Shown here: positions 37,756 through 47,554 of the stretch, in pieces
Position numbering within the stretch: the first letter of the stretch is position 1
Layout of the letters: each line of letters opens with the position of its first letter
Source of the DNA: Woeseia sp034521225
GTDB lineage: Bacteria > Pseudomonadota > Gammaproteobacteria > Steroidobacterales > Woeseiaceae
Assembly (NCBI GenBank): GCA_034521225.1
Contig: JAXHMR010000033.1
Location: 186,001-250,000, forward strand
Direction of reading: 5' to 3'
Length of the DNA: 64,000 bases
Made by a program: the position numbers and the translations under genes
Notes under the pieces: model-generated
Database searches by the model: none
Told to the model about the DNA's origin: nothing
The model's input: the letters and a program-made list of their open reading frames with translations, nothing else

Positions 37756-39098
37756 GACTGTGTCTTACTCCCTGGAAATGTCTGGCCGGTAATGCGCTGT
37801 TGCCACTCGGCGCTGCGCGCCAGTATTTCATCGATATCAATGCGCGTCAGTTGGCCGCCGTCGACCAGGTGCCGGCCGGCGACCCAGACATCGCTGACCT
37901 GGCTCGCCTGCGCAGTGTAAACGACCTGCGATGCCAGGTTGTAAACCGGCTGGCTGTTGATCCGGCGCAGATCGATACAAGCCAGGTCCGCCCACTTGCC
38001 GGTCTCGATGGACCCGGTCGTATCGGCCAGACCCAGTGCCCGGGCGCCGTCAATCGTCGCCATGCGTAACGCAGCGCTGGCGGGCAGGGCGGCTGCATTG
38101 TCGGCCACTGCCTTTGCCAGCAATGCAGCCGTCCGCAATTCGCCGAGCAGGTCGAGTTCATTGTTGCTTGCGGCGCCATCGGTGCCGAGCGCCACGGCTA
38201 CACCGGCCTCGAGCATGTCAGCAACCCGCGCGATGCCACTGGCAAGCTTCAGGTTCGAGCGCGGGCAGTGTGTAATGGCAACGTTGCGGCTCGCACAGCG
38301 TGCGATCTCGTCGTCCGTCAGGTGCACGCCGTGGACAATCATCAGCGATGCATTGACAAGCCCGAGCTGCCACAACCGCTCGAATGGCCGTTTGCCGCTG
38401 CTTTCGATTTCAGCCGCAACTTCCTGCGCCGATTCGTGCAGGTGTATCTGCACCCGCTTGTCGAGCTGGTCGCTCTGGATGCGCAACGCATCAAACGTAC
38501 GGTCGCTGACGGTGGCTGTCGAATGCGGTGCAAAACAGCTCGAAATCAGGGGGTCGTCGGCATACCGGTCGTGTACCAGTTCAGTGCCCTTGCTCAGGCA
38601 ATGCGCCGCGTTATCGCTCCATGGCGTCGGAAACTCGATGACTGGCGTGCCGACAACGGCACGCATTTGTGCCTCCTGTGCGCACTCGGCAACGATCTCC
38701 GGAAAGTAATACTGGTCACTGAAGCAGGTTGTGCCGGAGAGCAGCATTTCGGCGATGGCATGCCTTGTGCCGTCGCGTACCAGCTCGGCGCTGACCCAGC
38801 GCTGCTCGGCCGGCCAGATGGATGTTTTAAGCCATTGCGCAAGCGGTAAGTCGTCGCCGTAGCCCCGGAACAATGTCATCGCCGCATGCGTATGGGCATT
38901 GACCAGCCCCGGTATCAGTACATGATGCGGCCGCTCGACGACAGCGCCGGCGGAGATACTTGCACGCGCCTCAGCCGCCGGCAGCAGGTCCGTTATGCGG
39001 CCCTCCTGTATGACCACGGCGTGGTCCTCGAGAACCCGGTCGTCCGGCTCGACGGGCAGGCACCAGTGCGCAAGTACGAGCGTGTCACAGCGTTCCAT
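37752..39098 (-). CDS. mtaD: 5-methylthioadenosine/S-adenosylhomocysteine deaminase
   Basis: TRZ/ATZ-family amidohydrolase; removes the amino group from methylthioadenosine, adenosylhomocysteine or a related adenosine. It has 448 residues and is intact. Metal ligands are visible in GLVNAHTHAAM, VQIHLHESAQE, the His of VHGVHLT and LGTDGAASNN. It is the first gene of the run mtaD-ubiG-phosphatase-rmuC, divergent from gyrA. A TATACT hexamer on the minus strand near 39165 may be its -10 element. Methylation by UbiG releases adenosylhomocysteine, so the pairing with ubiG makes metabolic sense. Confidence 0.9.
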   Translation of the reverse strand: MERCDTLVLAHWCLPVEPDDRVLEDHAVVIQEGRITDLLPAAEARASISAGAVVERPHHVLIPGLVNAHTHAAMTLFRGYGDDLPLAQWLKTSIWPAEQRWVSAELVRDGTRHAIAEMLLSGTTCFSDQYYFPEIVAECAQEAQMRAVVGTPVIEFPTPWSDNAAHCLSKGTELVHDRYADDPLISSCFAPHSTATVSDRTFDALRIQSDQLDKRVQIHLHESAQEVAAEIESSGKRPFERLWQLGLVNASLMIVHGVHLTDDEIARCASRNVAITHCPRSNLKLASGIARVADMLEAGVAVALGTDGAASNNELDLLGELRTAALLAKAVADNAAALPASAALRMATIDGARALGLADTTGSIETGKWADLACIDLRRINSQPVYNLASQVVYTAQASQVSDVWVAGRHLVDGGQLTRIDIDEILARSAEWQQRITGQTFPGSKTQS

Positions 39099-39371
39099 TG
39101 GTATCAGCCAGCGTTGCGGTGGGCAGGATCCGGAAGGGTCCGGAGTGTTTCGAGTGGGGGCTAGTATAACGATCCGGAAACATGTCGCCAGCGCCGCCTG
39201 GAATGCCTCCCACCGTGTGGTTCTGCGCTTTGCTGTGCTATTATTGCCAATCCGGAAACAGGCCTGCAGGTGTGTATTTCCGGGCCCTTAAAATCTCGAT
39301 CGAATCCCTAACTCGAAGGTCGCGACTCCGCTCCTCGGACCGGGGTCGGTCCGAACGTGTGAGCACGAATA

Positions 39372-41915
39372 GTGGAAGTCGCGAAGGAAATCCTGACGGT
39401 AAGTCTCGAAGACGAGATGCAGCAGTCCTACCTCGATTACGCCATGAGCGTGATCGTCGGCCGGGCACTACCGGACGTGCGGGACGGGCTGAAACCGGTG
39501 CATCGCCGCGTGTTGCACGCAATGCGGGAACTGGGCAATGACTTCAACAAGCCGTACAAGAAATCGGCTCGTGTCGTCGGTGATGTCATTGGTAAATACC
39601 ATCCGCACGGTGACTCAGCGGTCTATGACACAATAGTCCGGATGGCGCAGCGCTTCTCGATGCGCTACATGCTGGTGGACGGACAGGGCAACTTTGGCTC
39701 TGTTGACGGTGATGCGCCGGCTGCGATGCGCTACACCGAAGTGCGCATGTCCAAAATTGCGCACGAAATCCTGGCGGATATAGAGAAGGAAACTGTCGAT
39801 TTCGTCGAGAACTACGATGGCTCGGAGTCCGAGCCGTCGGTCATGCCAACCCGCTTTCCCAATTTGCTGGTCAACGGCTCTTCCGGCATTGCCGTCGGCA
39901 TGGCGACCAATATCCCTCCACACAACCTCACTGAGGTCATCAGCGCCTGCCTTGCGCTGATTGAAGATCCCTCTATCGATGTGCCGGGTCTGATGCAGCA
40001 CATCCCGGGACCGGACTTCCCGACGGCCGGAATCATCAACGGTGCGCAGGGTATTTATTCCGCGTACAGCACCGGCCGCGGCCGGGTGCATGTGCGCGCA
40101 CGCACGCACATCGAAGAGATCGACAAGCGCGGCCGCGAAGCGATTATCGTGACGGAGCTGCCGTACCAGGTGAACAAGGCAAGGCTGATCGAAAAGATCG
40201 CCGAGCTGGTACGCGACAAACGTATTGAAGGTATCACTGAACTGCGCGACGAGTCCGACAAGGACGGTATGCGCGTGGTCATCGAGCTACGCCGCGGCGA
40301 AGTCAGCGATGTTGTGCTGAACAACCTGTACAAGCAAACGCCGCTGCAAAGCGTGTTCGGCATTAATATGGTTGCGCTGCACGAGGACCAGCCGAAGCTC
40401 CTGAACCTGAAGCAGGTGCTGGAGGCTTTCCTCGCACACCGCCGCGAAGTGGTTACGCGCCGTAGTATTTTCGAATTGCGCAAGGCGCGCGACCGTGCGC
40501 ATGTACTCGAGGGACAGGCGGTTGCGCTGGCCAATATCGACGAAGTAATCGCCCTGATCAAGGCATCGCCTTCGCCGGCCGAAGCCCGCGATGCCCTGGT
40601 CGCCGGCCGCTGGTCGCCCGGGTCGGTCAGCGCGATGATCGAGCGTGCCGTCGCAACCGATACACGCCCCGATCACCTCGAGGACGGCTACGGCATCATC
40701 GACGGTGAGTACCGGTTATCTCCGGTACAGGCACAGGCCATCCTTGATTTGCGCCTGCACCGGCTCACCGGACTCGAACAGGACAAAATCCTCAACGAGT
40801 ACAGGGAAATTCTGGACCGCATCAATGCGCTGTCGCTGGTCCTGTCGGATCCGGACGAACTGCTCAGGGTGATTCGCGAGGAACTTGAGGAGATTCGTGA
40901 CAACTACGGTGACGAACGCCGCACCGAGATCGTGCAGGATCACAGCGACCTGGTGGCCGAGGACCTGATCCCGGAAGCCGAGGTTGTCGTCACGCTGTCG
41001 CACGGCGGTTACGCCAAGGCGCAGCCCATCGACGACTACCAGGCACAGCGCCGTGGCGGTCGCGGTCGTTCAGCAGCGAAGGTCAAGGACGAGGACTTTA
41101 TCGACAAGCTGTTTGTCGCGAATACCCATGACACGCTGCTGTGCTTCTCGAGTTTTGGCAAGTTGTACTGGCTCAAGGTCTACCAGGTGCCGCTGGCCAG
41201 CCGCGGTGCACGCGGTAAGCCGATCGTCAACCTTTTGCCACTCAGCCAGGGTGAACGCATCAGCGCCGTACTGCCCATTCGCGAGTTCACTGAAGACAGT
41301 TTCGTCTTCATGGCGACCAGCGGCGGTACGGTCAAGAAGACGCCGCTTAATCTGTTTTCCCGGCCACGCGCCAGCGGCATCATCGCGATTGATTTGCGGG
41401 AGGACCGCCTGGTCGACGTGGCGATCACGGACGGCAACCAGGAAGTACTGCTGGTGGCAAGCAATGGCAAAGCCATTCGCTTCCATGAGTCGGTTGTCCG
41501 CCCGATGGGCCGTGGTGCTGCTGGAGTGCGCGGCATACGGCTGACGGCGGGCCATGAACTGATCGCGCTGTCCATAATTGGCGATGGCATGATCCTGTCA
41601 GCTACCGAGCACGGCTACGGCAAACGCACTGCCGTCCAGGACTTCCCGACCCAGGGTCGCGGCGGGCAGGGCGTTATTGCCATCCAGACGACGGATCGTA
41701 ATGGCCGCACGGTTGGCGCACTGCAGGTGCACGAGGATGATGAAATCATGCTGATCAGCTCGAGCGGCACGCTCGTACGCACACCGGTTGCCGATATCTC
41801 GATCATAGGCCGCAATACCCAGGGTGTGCGGCTGATCCGCATGGAAGCGGGGCAACGGCTGGTCGGGCTGGCGCGCATCGAAGCCATGGCCGATGCGGAT
41901 GAAGGGGACGAGTGA
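39372..41915 (+). CDS. gyrA: DNA gyrase subunit A
   Basis: Breakage-reunion subunit of gyrase. It has 847 residues and is intact. The N-terminal winged helix carries HPHGDSAVYDTIVRMAQ, with the wild-type Ser and Asp of the quinolone-resistance region. The catalytic Tyr is in AAMRYTEVRM. The C-terminal beta-pinwheel begins with the GyrA box QRRGGRGRS. The start is GTG at 39372, giving the family opening MEVAKEILTVSLEDEMQQSYLDYAMSVI. It begins a long frameshift-free stretch. A TATTAT -10-like hexamer is at 39239-39244, without a convincing -35. Confidence 0.97.
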   Translation: MEVAKEILTVSLEDEMQQSYLDYAMSVIVGRALPDVRDGLKPVHRRVLHAMRELGNDFNKPYKKSARVVGDVIGKYHPHGDSAVYDTIVRMAQRFSMRYMLVDGQGNFGSVDGDAPAAMRYTEVRMSKIAHEILADIEKETVDFVENYDGSESEPSVMPTRFPNLLVNGSSGIAVGMATNIPPHNLTEVISACLALIEDPSIDVPGLMQHIPGPDFPTAGIINGAQGIYSAYSTGRGRVHVRARTHIEEIDKRGREAIIVTELPYQVNKARLIEKIAELVRDKRIEGITELRDESDKDGMRVVIELRRGEVSDVVLNNLYKQTPLQSVFGINMVALHEDQPKLLNLKQVLEAFLAHRREVVTRRSIFELRKARDRAHVLEGQAVALANIDEVIALIKASPSPAEARDALVAGRWSPGSVSAMIERAVATDTRPDHLEDGYGIIDGEYRLSPVQAQAILDLRLHRLTGLEQDKILNEYREILDRINALSLVLSDPDELLRVIREELEEIRDNYGDERRTEIVQDHSDLVAEDLIPEAEVVVTLSHGGYAKAQPIDDYQAQRRGGRGRSAAKVKDEDFIDKLFVANTHDTLLCFSSFGKLYWLKVYQVPLASRGARGKPIVNLLPLSQGERISAVLPIREFTEDSFVFMATSGGTVKKTPLNLFSRPRASGIIAIDLREDRLVDVAITDGNQEVLLVASNGKAIRFHESVVRPMGRGAAGVRGIRLTAGHELIALSIIGDGMILSATEHGYGKRTAVQDFPTQGRGGQGVIAIQTTDRNGRTVGALQVHEDDEIMLISSSGTLVRTPVADISIIGRNTQGVRLIRMEAGQRLVGLARIEAMADADEGDE

Positions 41916-41983
41916 CCTGCACGCACACTGGTAGATTTCACTTCCGGACCCACTTATCGCTCCAGCCACAGGATAGCCAAACA

Positions 41984-43066
41984 ATGTCTCGCGTTTTCAA
42001 TTTCAGTGCCGGCCCCGCGGCGCTGCCCGATACCGTACTCGCACGTATTCGCGACGATATTCCTGACTGGCAGGGCAGCGGTATGTCGGTCATGGAAATC
42101 AGTCACCGCAGCAAGGCGTTCATGGCCGTCGCTGAAAAGGCCGAGGCCGATCTCCGGGCACTCCTGGACATATCCAACGACTACAGCGTTCTATTTCTGC
42201 AAGGCGGTGCGACGTTGCAGTTTGCGATGACGGTCCTGAACCTGTCAGCGCAAGGGGACACTGCCGACTATGTCCAGACCGGCAGCTGGTCAAAAAAGGC
42301 TATCCAGGAGGCATCACGTTTCTGTCACGTCAATGTTGCCGCAAGCAGCGAGGACAGTGGCCATTGTCATATCCCGCCGCGGACGGAGTGGCAAACGACG
42401 AACGATGCCGCATTCCTGCACTACACTCCGAATGAAACCATTGGCGGCGTCGAGTTTCATTTCGTGCCGGATACCGGTGATGTGCCGCTGGTTGCGGACA
42501 TGTCGAGCACTATTCTTTCCAGGCCGATTGACGTCAGCCGTTTTGGTGTCATTTACGCTGGTGCACAAAAAAATATTGGTCCGGCCGGCATTACCGTCGT
42601 CATCGTGCGCAAGGACCTGATTGAACGGGCTCGCAGCGATATCCCGACGTTGCTGACGTACCGGGCTTTCGCCGAGTCCGGCTCAATGACCAACACGCCG
42701 CCGACATTCGCCTGGTACGTCGCCGGTCTCGTCTTCGAGGACCTGCTGACGAATGGTGGCCTCGCGGCGATTGGTGACATAAACGAACGAAAGGCGAACA
42801 AACTGTATGCGGCAATTGATGCGTCCGATTTTTACTCGAACCCGGTACAGATTGATGCGCGGTCCTGGATGAACGTGCCGTTCGTGCTTGCCGACCCGGA
42901 CCTCGATAGCAAGTTTCTGGCGCAGGCCGACAGTGCCGGCCTGACAAACCTTAAAGGTCATCGCTCCGTCGGCGGCATGCGGGCGTCCATTTACAACGCA
43001 ATGCCGGAGTCCGGTATCGATGCACTTATAGAGTTCATGCATGACTTTGAATCAAAGCACGCTTGA
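41984..43066 (+). CDS. serC: Phosphoserine aminotransferase
   Basis: PLP enzyme of serine and pyridoxal phosphate synthesis; converts 3-phosphohydroxypyruvate to phosphoserine. 360 residues, intact. The opening VFNFSAGPAALPDTVLARI, the middle LFLQGGATLQFAM, and the PLP lysine in YAGAQKNIGPAGITVV are diagnostic, as is SVGGMRASIYNAMPE near the end. The ATG at 41984 is chosen because the family starts just before FNFSAGP. serA follows 27 bases later, so two steps of serine synthesis are adjacent. Confidence 0.96.
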   Translation: MSRVFNFSAGPAALPDTVLARIRDDIPDWQGSGMSVMEISHRSKAFMAVAEKAEADLRALLDISNDYSVLFLQGGATLQFAMTVLNLSAQGDTADYVQTGSWSKKAIQEASRFCHVNVAASSEDSGHCHIPPRTEWQTTNDAAFLHYTPNETIGGVEFHFVPDTGDVPLVADMSSTILSRPIDVSRFGVIYAGAQKNIGPAGITVVIVRKDLIERARSDIPTLLTYRAFAESGSMTNTPPTFAWYVAGLVFEDLLTNGGLAAIGDINERKANKLYAAIDASDFYSNPVQIDARSWMNVPFVLADPDLDSKFLAQADSAGLTNLKGHRSVGGMRASIYNAMPESGIDALIEFMHDFESKHA

Positions 43067-43093
43067 TATCGACCACGACAAAGTAGACTGCAA

Positions 43094-44278
43094 ATGACAA
43101 CGTACAAAGTCCTGACCCTGAACAATATCGCTGTCGCAGGTTTGCGCCGGTTACCCCGTAAGCTCTACGAAATCTCGTCCGATACCAGCCGGCCCGATGC
43201 GATAATCCTGCGGTCATACAACATGCACGACATGACCATCCCGGATTCGGTTGAGGTGGTTGGCCGGGCCGGCGCCGGTGTCAACAATATTCCGGTAGCT
43301 GAATTCAGCAAGCGCGGTGTGCCGGTATTGAATGCGCCCGGCGCCAACGCCAACGCAGTGAAAGAACTGGCGGTGGCCGGGATGTTGCTGGCGGCCCGCA
43401 ACATCTGCGATGCGAATACCTATGTGAGTGGCTTGACGGCTACGGGTGAGGAATTGTCCACAGCGGTTGAGGCGGGCAAGAAACAGTTTGTCGGCTTCGA
43501 GCTGCCCGGCCGCACCCTCGGTGTTATCGGTCTTGGTGCCATTGGTGTCGAAGTAGCCAATGTTGCGCTGGCACTGGGGATGAAAGTGGTCGGTTTCGAT
43601 CCGCAGATCACAGTCCATCGCGCGTGGCAGCTGTCGTCCGGCGTGCGCAAGGTCGAAACGCTGGACCGTTTGTTCAAGGAATCGGACATCGTGTCCGTGC
43701 ACGTGCCACTGGTCGAGGCGACGCAACACATGGTCAGCCGTGACCGGCTCAGCCTGATGAAGGACGGCAGTGTTTTGATTAATTTTGCACGCGGCGGCGT
43801 CGTCGACGCGGCGGCGGCGCTGGCGGCACTCGACACGGGCAAGCTGCATTCTTACGTCTGTGACTTCCCGACGCCGGAGCTGATCGCACATCCGAAAGTC
43901 ATTGCATTGCCCCACCTGGGTGCGTCGACTGTTGAGGCTGAAGAAAACTGCGCAATCATGGTCGCCGAGAACATCAGGGAATATCTCGAAGACGGCAACG
44001 TCAAGAATTCGGTCAACTTTCCACAGGCTGTCCTGCCACGCGCGGGTGTCGCCCGTATCGCCATAACAAATGCGAACGTACCGAACATGGTTGGCCAGAT
44101 TTCGACCTGCATTGCTGCCGCGGGGCTGAATATCGAGGACCTGCTGAACAAGTCGCAGGGCGAGATTGCCTACACGATCGTAGACCTCGACGGGCCGGTC
44201 GCGGACGAGACATTAAAGGCGCTGCGCCAGATCAAGGGCGTGCTGCGATTGCGAAATCTCGGCAAGCCGATATCCTGA
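43094..44278 (+). CDS. serA: D-3-phosphoglycerate dehydrogenase
   Basis: First step of serine synthesis, oxidising 3-phosphoglycerate. 394 residues, intact. The NAD-binding motif is GVIGLGAIGVEVA, the catalytic Arg lies in VGRAGAGVNN/NFARGGVVD and the His in LPHLGAST. A C-terminal ACT domain (NVPNMVGQISTCIAAAGLNIEDLLN) probably binds serine for feedback. It is shorter than the 410-residue enteric enzyme and looks like the form found in serC-serA-pheA clusters. Confidence 0.94.
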   Translation: MTTYKVLTLNNIAVAGLRRLPRKLYEISSDTSRPDAIILRSYNMHDMTIPDSVEVVGRAGAGVNNIPVAEFSKRGVPVLNAPGANANAVKELAVAGMLLAARNICDANTYVSGLTATGEELSTAVEAGKKQFVGFELPGRTLGVIGLGAIGVEVANVALALGMKVVGFDPQITVHRAWQLSSGVRKVETLDRLFKESDIVSVHVPLVEATQHMVSRDRLSLMKDGSVLINFARGGVVDAAAALAALDTGKLHSYVCDFPTPELIAHPKVIALPHLGASTVEAEENCAIMVAENIREYLEDGNVKNSVNFPQAVLPRAGVARIAITNANVPNMVGQISTCIAAAGLNIEDLLNKSQGEIAYTIVDLDGPVADETLKALRQIKGVLRLRNLGKPIS

Positions 44279-44308
44279 GCCATGCGGCGGGCTGCACGAG
44301 AATAAGCT

Positions 44309-45424
44309 ATGGCGAAGGATCCAACCGATAGCAGCGAAACAGTCGACCTGCCATCGATGCGCAAGCGTATCGACGAGGTGGACCGGCAGATCCAGTCGCT
44401 GATCAATGAGCGCGCCCGCTACGCCCAGCAAGTCGGTATTACGAAAGGCGAGCTCGCGTCGGCCGTCGATTATTACCGGCCGGAGCGCGAAGCCGAGGTA
44501 CTGCGCAATGTATTGGCGCGCAACGAAGGGCCGTTGCGTGACGAGGAGATGCTGCGCCTGTTTCGCGAGATCATGTCCGCGTGCCTCGCGCAACAGGAGC
44601 CGCTCAAGATAGGTTTTCTGGGTCCGGAAGGGACGTTCACGCATACCGCCGTGTACAAGCACTTCGGTCATTCGGTCCGTGCCTTGCCGTTCGGTACCAT
44701 CGACGAGGTCTTCCAGGAAGTTGAATCGGGCGCGGCGGATTTCGGCGTCGTGCCTATCGAGAACTCGACTGAAGGCACGGTCAACAACACGCTGGATATG
44801 TTCCTGACGTCGCCGCTGAAGATCGGCGGCGAAATCGAACTTCGCATCGAGCAACACCTGCTGGCAAGCAAACCGGGCCTCGAGGCGATTGAGCGGGTAT
44901 GTGCGCATGAGCAGGCGCTGGCGCAATGCCGCGGCTGGTTGCGCGAGTACCTGCCCCAGGTTGAGTTGATTGGTGTCAGCAGCAACGCGGTCGGTGCGCG
45001 GCGGGCTCGAGACGAGTCCGGCACCGCGGCGATCGGCGGCGATGCAGCGGCTGAAGTCTACGGGCTGAAGACGCTGGTAAAGAACATCGAGGATCGGCCC
45101 GATAACGCGACTCGTTTTCTCGTCATCGGCCGCGAGCTGCTGGCGGCGAGTTCGGACGACAAGACGACGATACTGGTATCGACCAGCGATACGGCGGGCG
45201 GTGCCGGGGTGCTGCACTCACTGTTGCAGCCGTTCGCCACGCATGGCATTAATATTACCCGGATCGAGTCGCGGCCGTCGCGGCGCCAGAACTGGGACTA
45301 CGTATTTTTCCTGGACCTCGACGGACATGCCGAACAGTCGCCGTTAGCCGAGGCGCTGGCCGAACTCAAGGAAATGAGTTCGCTGTACCGGGTACTCGGC
45401 GCATACCCGAAGGCTGTTAATTAG
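44309..45424 (+). CDS. pheA: Chorismate mutase/prephenate dehydratase (P-protein)
   Basis: Bifunctional enzyme leading from chorismate to phenylpyruvate. Residues 15-95 are an AroQ-type chorismate mutase (MRKRIDEVDRQIQSLINERARYAQ). The prephenate dehydratase domain starts at KIGFLGPEGTFTHTAVYKHFG, with IPIENSTEGTVNNTLDM-like VPIENSTEG and DNATRFLVIG. The C-terminal ACT domain has GVLHSLLQPFATHGINITRIESRPSR, the phenylalanine-binding ESRP. 371 residues and intact. aroA starts 12 bases downstream. Confidence 0.96.
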   Translation: MAKDPTDSSETVDLPSMRKRIDEVDRQIQSLINERARYAQQVGITKGELASAVDYYRPEREAEVLRNVLARNEGPLRDEEMLRLFREIMSACLAQQEPLKIGFLGPEGTFTHTAVYKHFGHSVRALPFGTIDEVFQEVESGAADFGVVPIENSTEGTVNNTLDMFLTSPLKIGGEIELRIEQHLLASKPGLEAIERVCAHEQALAQCRGWLREYLPQVELIGVSSNAVGARRARDESGTAAIGGDAAAEVYGLKTLVKNIEDRPDNATRFLVIGRELLAASSDDKTTILVSTSDTAGGAGVLHSLLQPFATHGINITRIESRPSRRQNWDYVFFLDLDGHAEQSPLAEALAELKEMSSLYRVLGAYPKAVN

Positions 45425-45436
45425 TGCGCCCGCACC

Positions 45437-46744
45437 GTGCATTTTCACGTTGAACCCTCGGTGCTCGGCGGCGGTACGCTGCGGGTCCCCGGCGACAAGT
45501 CGATCTCGCACCGGGCATTGCTGCTGGGCGCTATAGCCCGCGGTGAAAGCAGCATCCGTGGTTTCCTGCCCGGTGCGGATTGCCTGGCCACGCTTGCCGC
45601 GCTGCGCGATCTAGGCGTCGAAATCCGGCACGACGTCAACGACCAGGTCACGATCCGGGGCAACGGATTGCAAGGTCTGGAGCGGGCCGCTCATGCGCTG
45701 GATCTCGGCAACTCCGGTACCGCCATGCGCCTTTTTACCGGCCTGCTTGCCGCGCAACCTTTTGACTCGACATTGACCGGCGACGCCTCGTTGTCTGCCC
45801 GGCCAATGGCACGCGTCATCGATCCGCTCAAGCGCATGGGAGCGGAAGTGGACAGCAACGGCGGCCTGCCGCCGCTGATCGTCCGGGGTGGTCGCGCGTT
45901 GCACGGTATCGATTACGCGTTGCCCGTCGCCAGCGCGCAGGTGAAGTCGGCGATCCTGCTGGCCGGGCTGTACGCGGACTCGGAAACTGTCGTGCGTGAG
46001 CCGGCCGTCACGCGGGATCATACGGAGCGCATGCTTCAGTCCATGGGCGCCCGTATCGACAGTGCGGATGGCGTCATCCGGCTGCAGCCTGGCACCGAAT
46101 TGGCCGCCTGTGATCTCGAAGTCCCTGCGGACCTGTCGTCGGCGACGTTTCCGATGCTGGCTGGACTGATCGCCGATGATTGCACACTGACGCTGACCAA
46201 CGTCGGCATCAACCCGACCCGGGATGGTGTCCTGGCGATACTTCGGGCAATGGGTGCCGGCATCGAGCTCCGGAACCGGCGCATGCAGGGCATGGAGCCG
46301 GTGGCGGATCTCGTCGTCACATCCTCGCGGCTGCGTGGTACAGACGTTGATCCGGCACTCGTGCCGTTGGCCATCGACGAATTTCCGGCCTTGTTCATTG
46401 CCGCGGCGCATGCGGAGGGCATTACCCGTTTCAGCGGCCTGGCTGAGCTCAGGGTAAAGGAAAGCGACCGCTTGAGCGCCATGGTGCAGGGGCTGCAGTC
46501 ACTTGGCGTGGAGGTCGACGAGGAGCCCGATGGCGCGCGTATCCGCGGCGGGGCACTGTCGGGCGGCGAGGTGCAAAGCTTTGGTGATCATCGTATTGCA
46601 ATGTCATTTGCGGTGGCCGCAACTCGGGCCGCGAGCACTGTTCGCATTGCCGACGTCGCTGCGGTCGACACCTCATTTCCCGGCTTCGTCGAGGCGCTGA
46701 ATGGCCTTGGCGCTGCCATAGATTTGGTCGAGGATAGCGCCTGA
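45437..46744 (+). CDS. aroA: 3-phosphoshikimate 1-carboxyvinyltransferase (EPSP synthase)
   Basis: Sixth step of the shikimate pathway. 435 residues, intact. Substrate-binding signatures are GDKSISHRALLLGAIARGES, LGNSGTAMRLFTGLLA and AELRVKESDRL, with FGDHRIAMSFAVA near the end. The GNSGTAMRL and RPMARVIDPLKRMGA motifs place it with the class seen in Pseudomonas-like and Gram-positive enzymes rather than the enteric type. It starts at GTG 45437. The stop overlaps the cmk start (TGATG). Confidence 0.95.
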   Translation: MHFHVEPSVLGGGTLRVPGDKSISHRALLLGAIARGESSIRGFLPGADCLATLAALRDLGVEIRHDVNDQVTIRGNGLQGLERAAHALDLGNSGTAMRLFTGLLAAQPFDSTLTGDASLSARPMARVIDPLKRMGAEVDSNGGLPPLIVRGGRALHGIDYALPVASAQVKSAILLAGLYADSETVVREPAVTRDHTERMLQSMGARIDSADGVIRLQPGTELAACDLEVPADLSSATFPMLAGLIADDCTLTLTNVGINPTRDGVLAILRAMGAGIELRNRRMQGMEPVADLVVTSSRLRGTDVDPALVPLAIDEFPALFIAAAHAEGITRFSGLAELRVKESDRLSAMVQGLQSLGVEVDEEPDGARIRGGALSGGEVQSFGDHRIAMSFAVAATRAASTVRIADVAAVDTSFPGFVEALNGLGAAIDLVEDSA

Positions 46745-47430
46745 TGGCGACGATCGACGCACCCGTCCTGACGATCGACGGCCCCAGCGGGTCCGGCAAG
46801 GGCACCATAGCGCGCCAGGTTGCCGAGGTGCTGGGCTGGCATTTGCTCGATAGCGGGGCGCTGTACCGGCTGGCCGCGCTGGCGGCCGCACGGCAGGGCG
46901 TGGCCGCGGACGACGAGGCCGCCGTTGCGCGGCTGGCGCAGTCGCTGCCGGTGCGCTTCAGCACAGCAGCGGATGGCAGCGAGCAGATCTGGCTCGATGG
47001 CGAGGAAGTCAGCCGTGAAATACGCTCCGAGGAATGCGGCCGGCGGGCATCGACCGTCGCCGTGCTGCCGGCCGTGCGCGAGGCGCTGCTTGGCATGCAG
47101 CGGCAGTTCCGGCAACCGCCGGGGCTGGTGGCGGACGGCCGCGACATGGGCACCCGGGTGTTTCCGGACGCCACGGTCAAGGTGTTCCTGACAGCGAGCG
47201 CCGCCGAGCGCGCCCGCAGGCGCCATAAGCAGTTGAAGGACAAGGGTATTGATGTTAGCCTTCCGGCCCTTTCGCGGGATATTGAGGATCGCGACAGGCG
47301 GGATACCGAGCGATCGGCTGACCCGCTGCGACCTGCTGACGACGCCCGGATACTGGATTCCAGTGATCAGACGATCGACGAGGTCACCAGGACGGTGTTG
47401 TCCTGGGTCCGCGAACACGTGACCGCGTAA
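46744..47430 (+). CDS. cmk: Cytidylate kinase
   Basis: Phosphorylates CMP and dCMP. 228 residues, intact. The P-loop is IDGPSGSGKGTIARQVAE, followed by LLDSGALYRLAAL. DGRDMGTRVFPDATVKVFLTASAAERARRR is the middle block and RDRRDTERSADPLRPADDA the nucleotide-binding block. It is translationally coupled to aroA by a 1-base overlap and is followed by a terminator before rpsA. Confidence 0.96.
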   Translation: MATIDAPVLTIDGPSGSGKGTIARQVAEVLGWHLLDSGALYRLAALAAARQGVAADDEAAVARLAQSLPVRFSTAADGSEQIWLDGEEVSREIRSEECGRRASTVAVLPAVREALLGMQRQFRQPPGLVADGRDMGTRVFPDATVKVFLTASAAERARRRHKQLKDKGIDVSLPALSRDIEDRDRRDTERSADPLRPADDARILDSSDQTIDEVTRTVLSWVREHVTA

Positions 47431-47448
47431 ACTAAAGGTTCATCGAGG

Positions 47449-47478
47449 ACAGGACAGGATCGTCCGGTCTTTTTTTTT
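47449..47478 (+). terminator. Terminator-like hairpin between cmk and rpsA
   Basis: A 7-position stem with one mismatch (47449-47455 with 47462-47468, 6-base loop) is followed by nine T at 47470-47478. The stem is modest but the T run is long; partial termination or attenuation before rpsA is likely. Confidence 0.5.
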
Positions 47479-47554
47479 AAAGTAACCGTCAGCCTATGGA
47501 TGTGGCCTGGCGATTGGGTTGGGACGCGCGCAAGCGTTTCCCTGGTTAATTCTA

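Noticed and set aside
39210..39250. gyrA promoter
   Set aside because: A TATTAT hexamer is present but no -35 at 16-18 bases; not listed as a feature.
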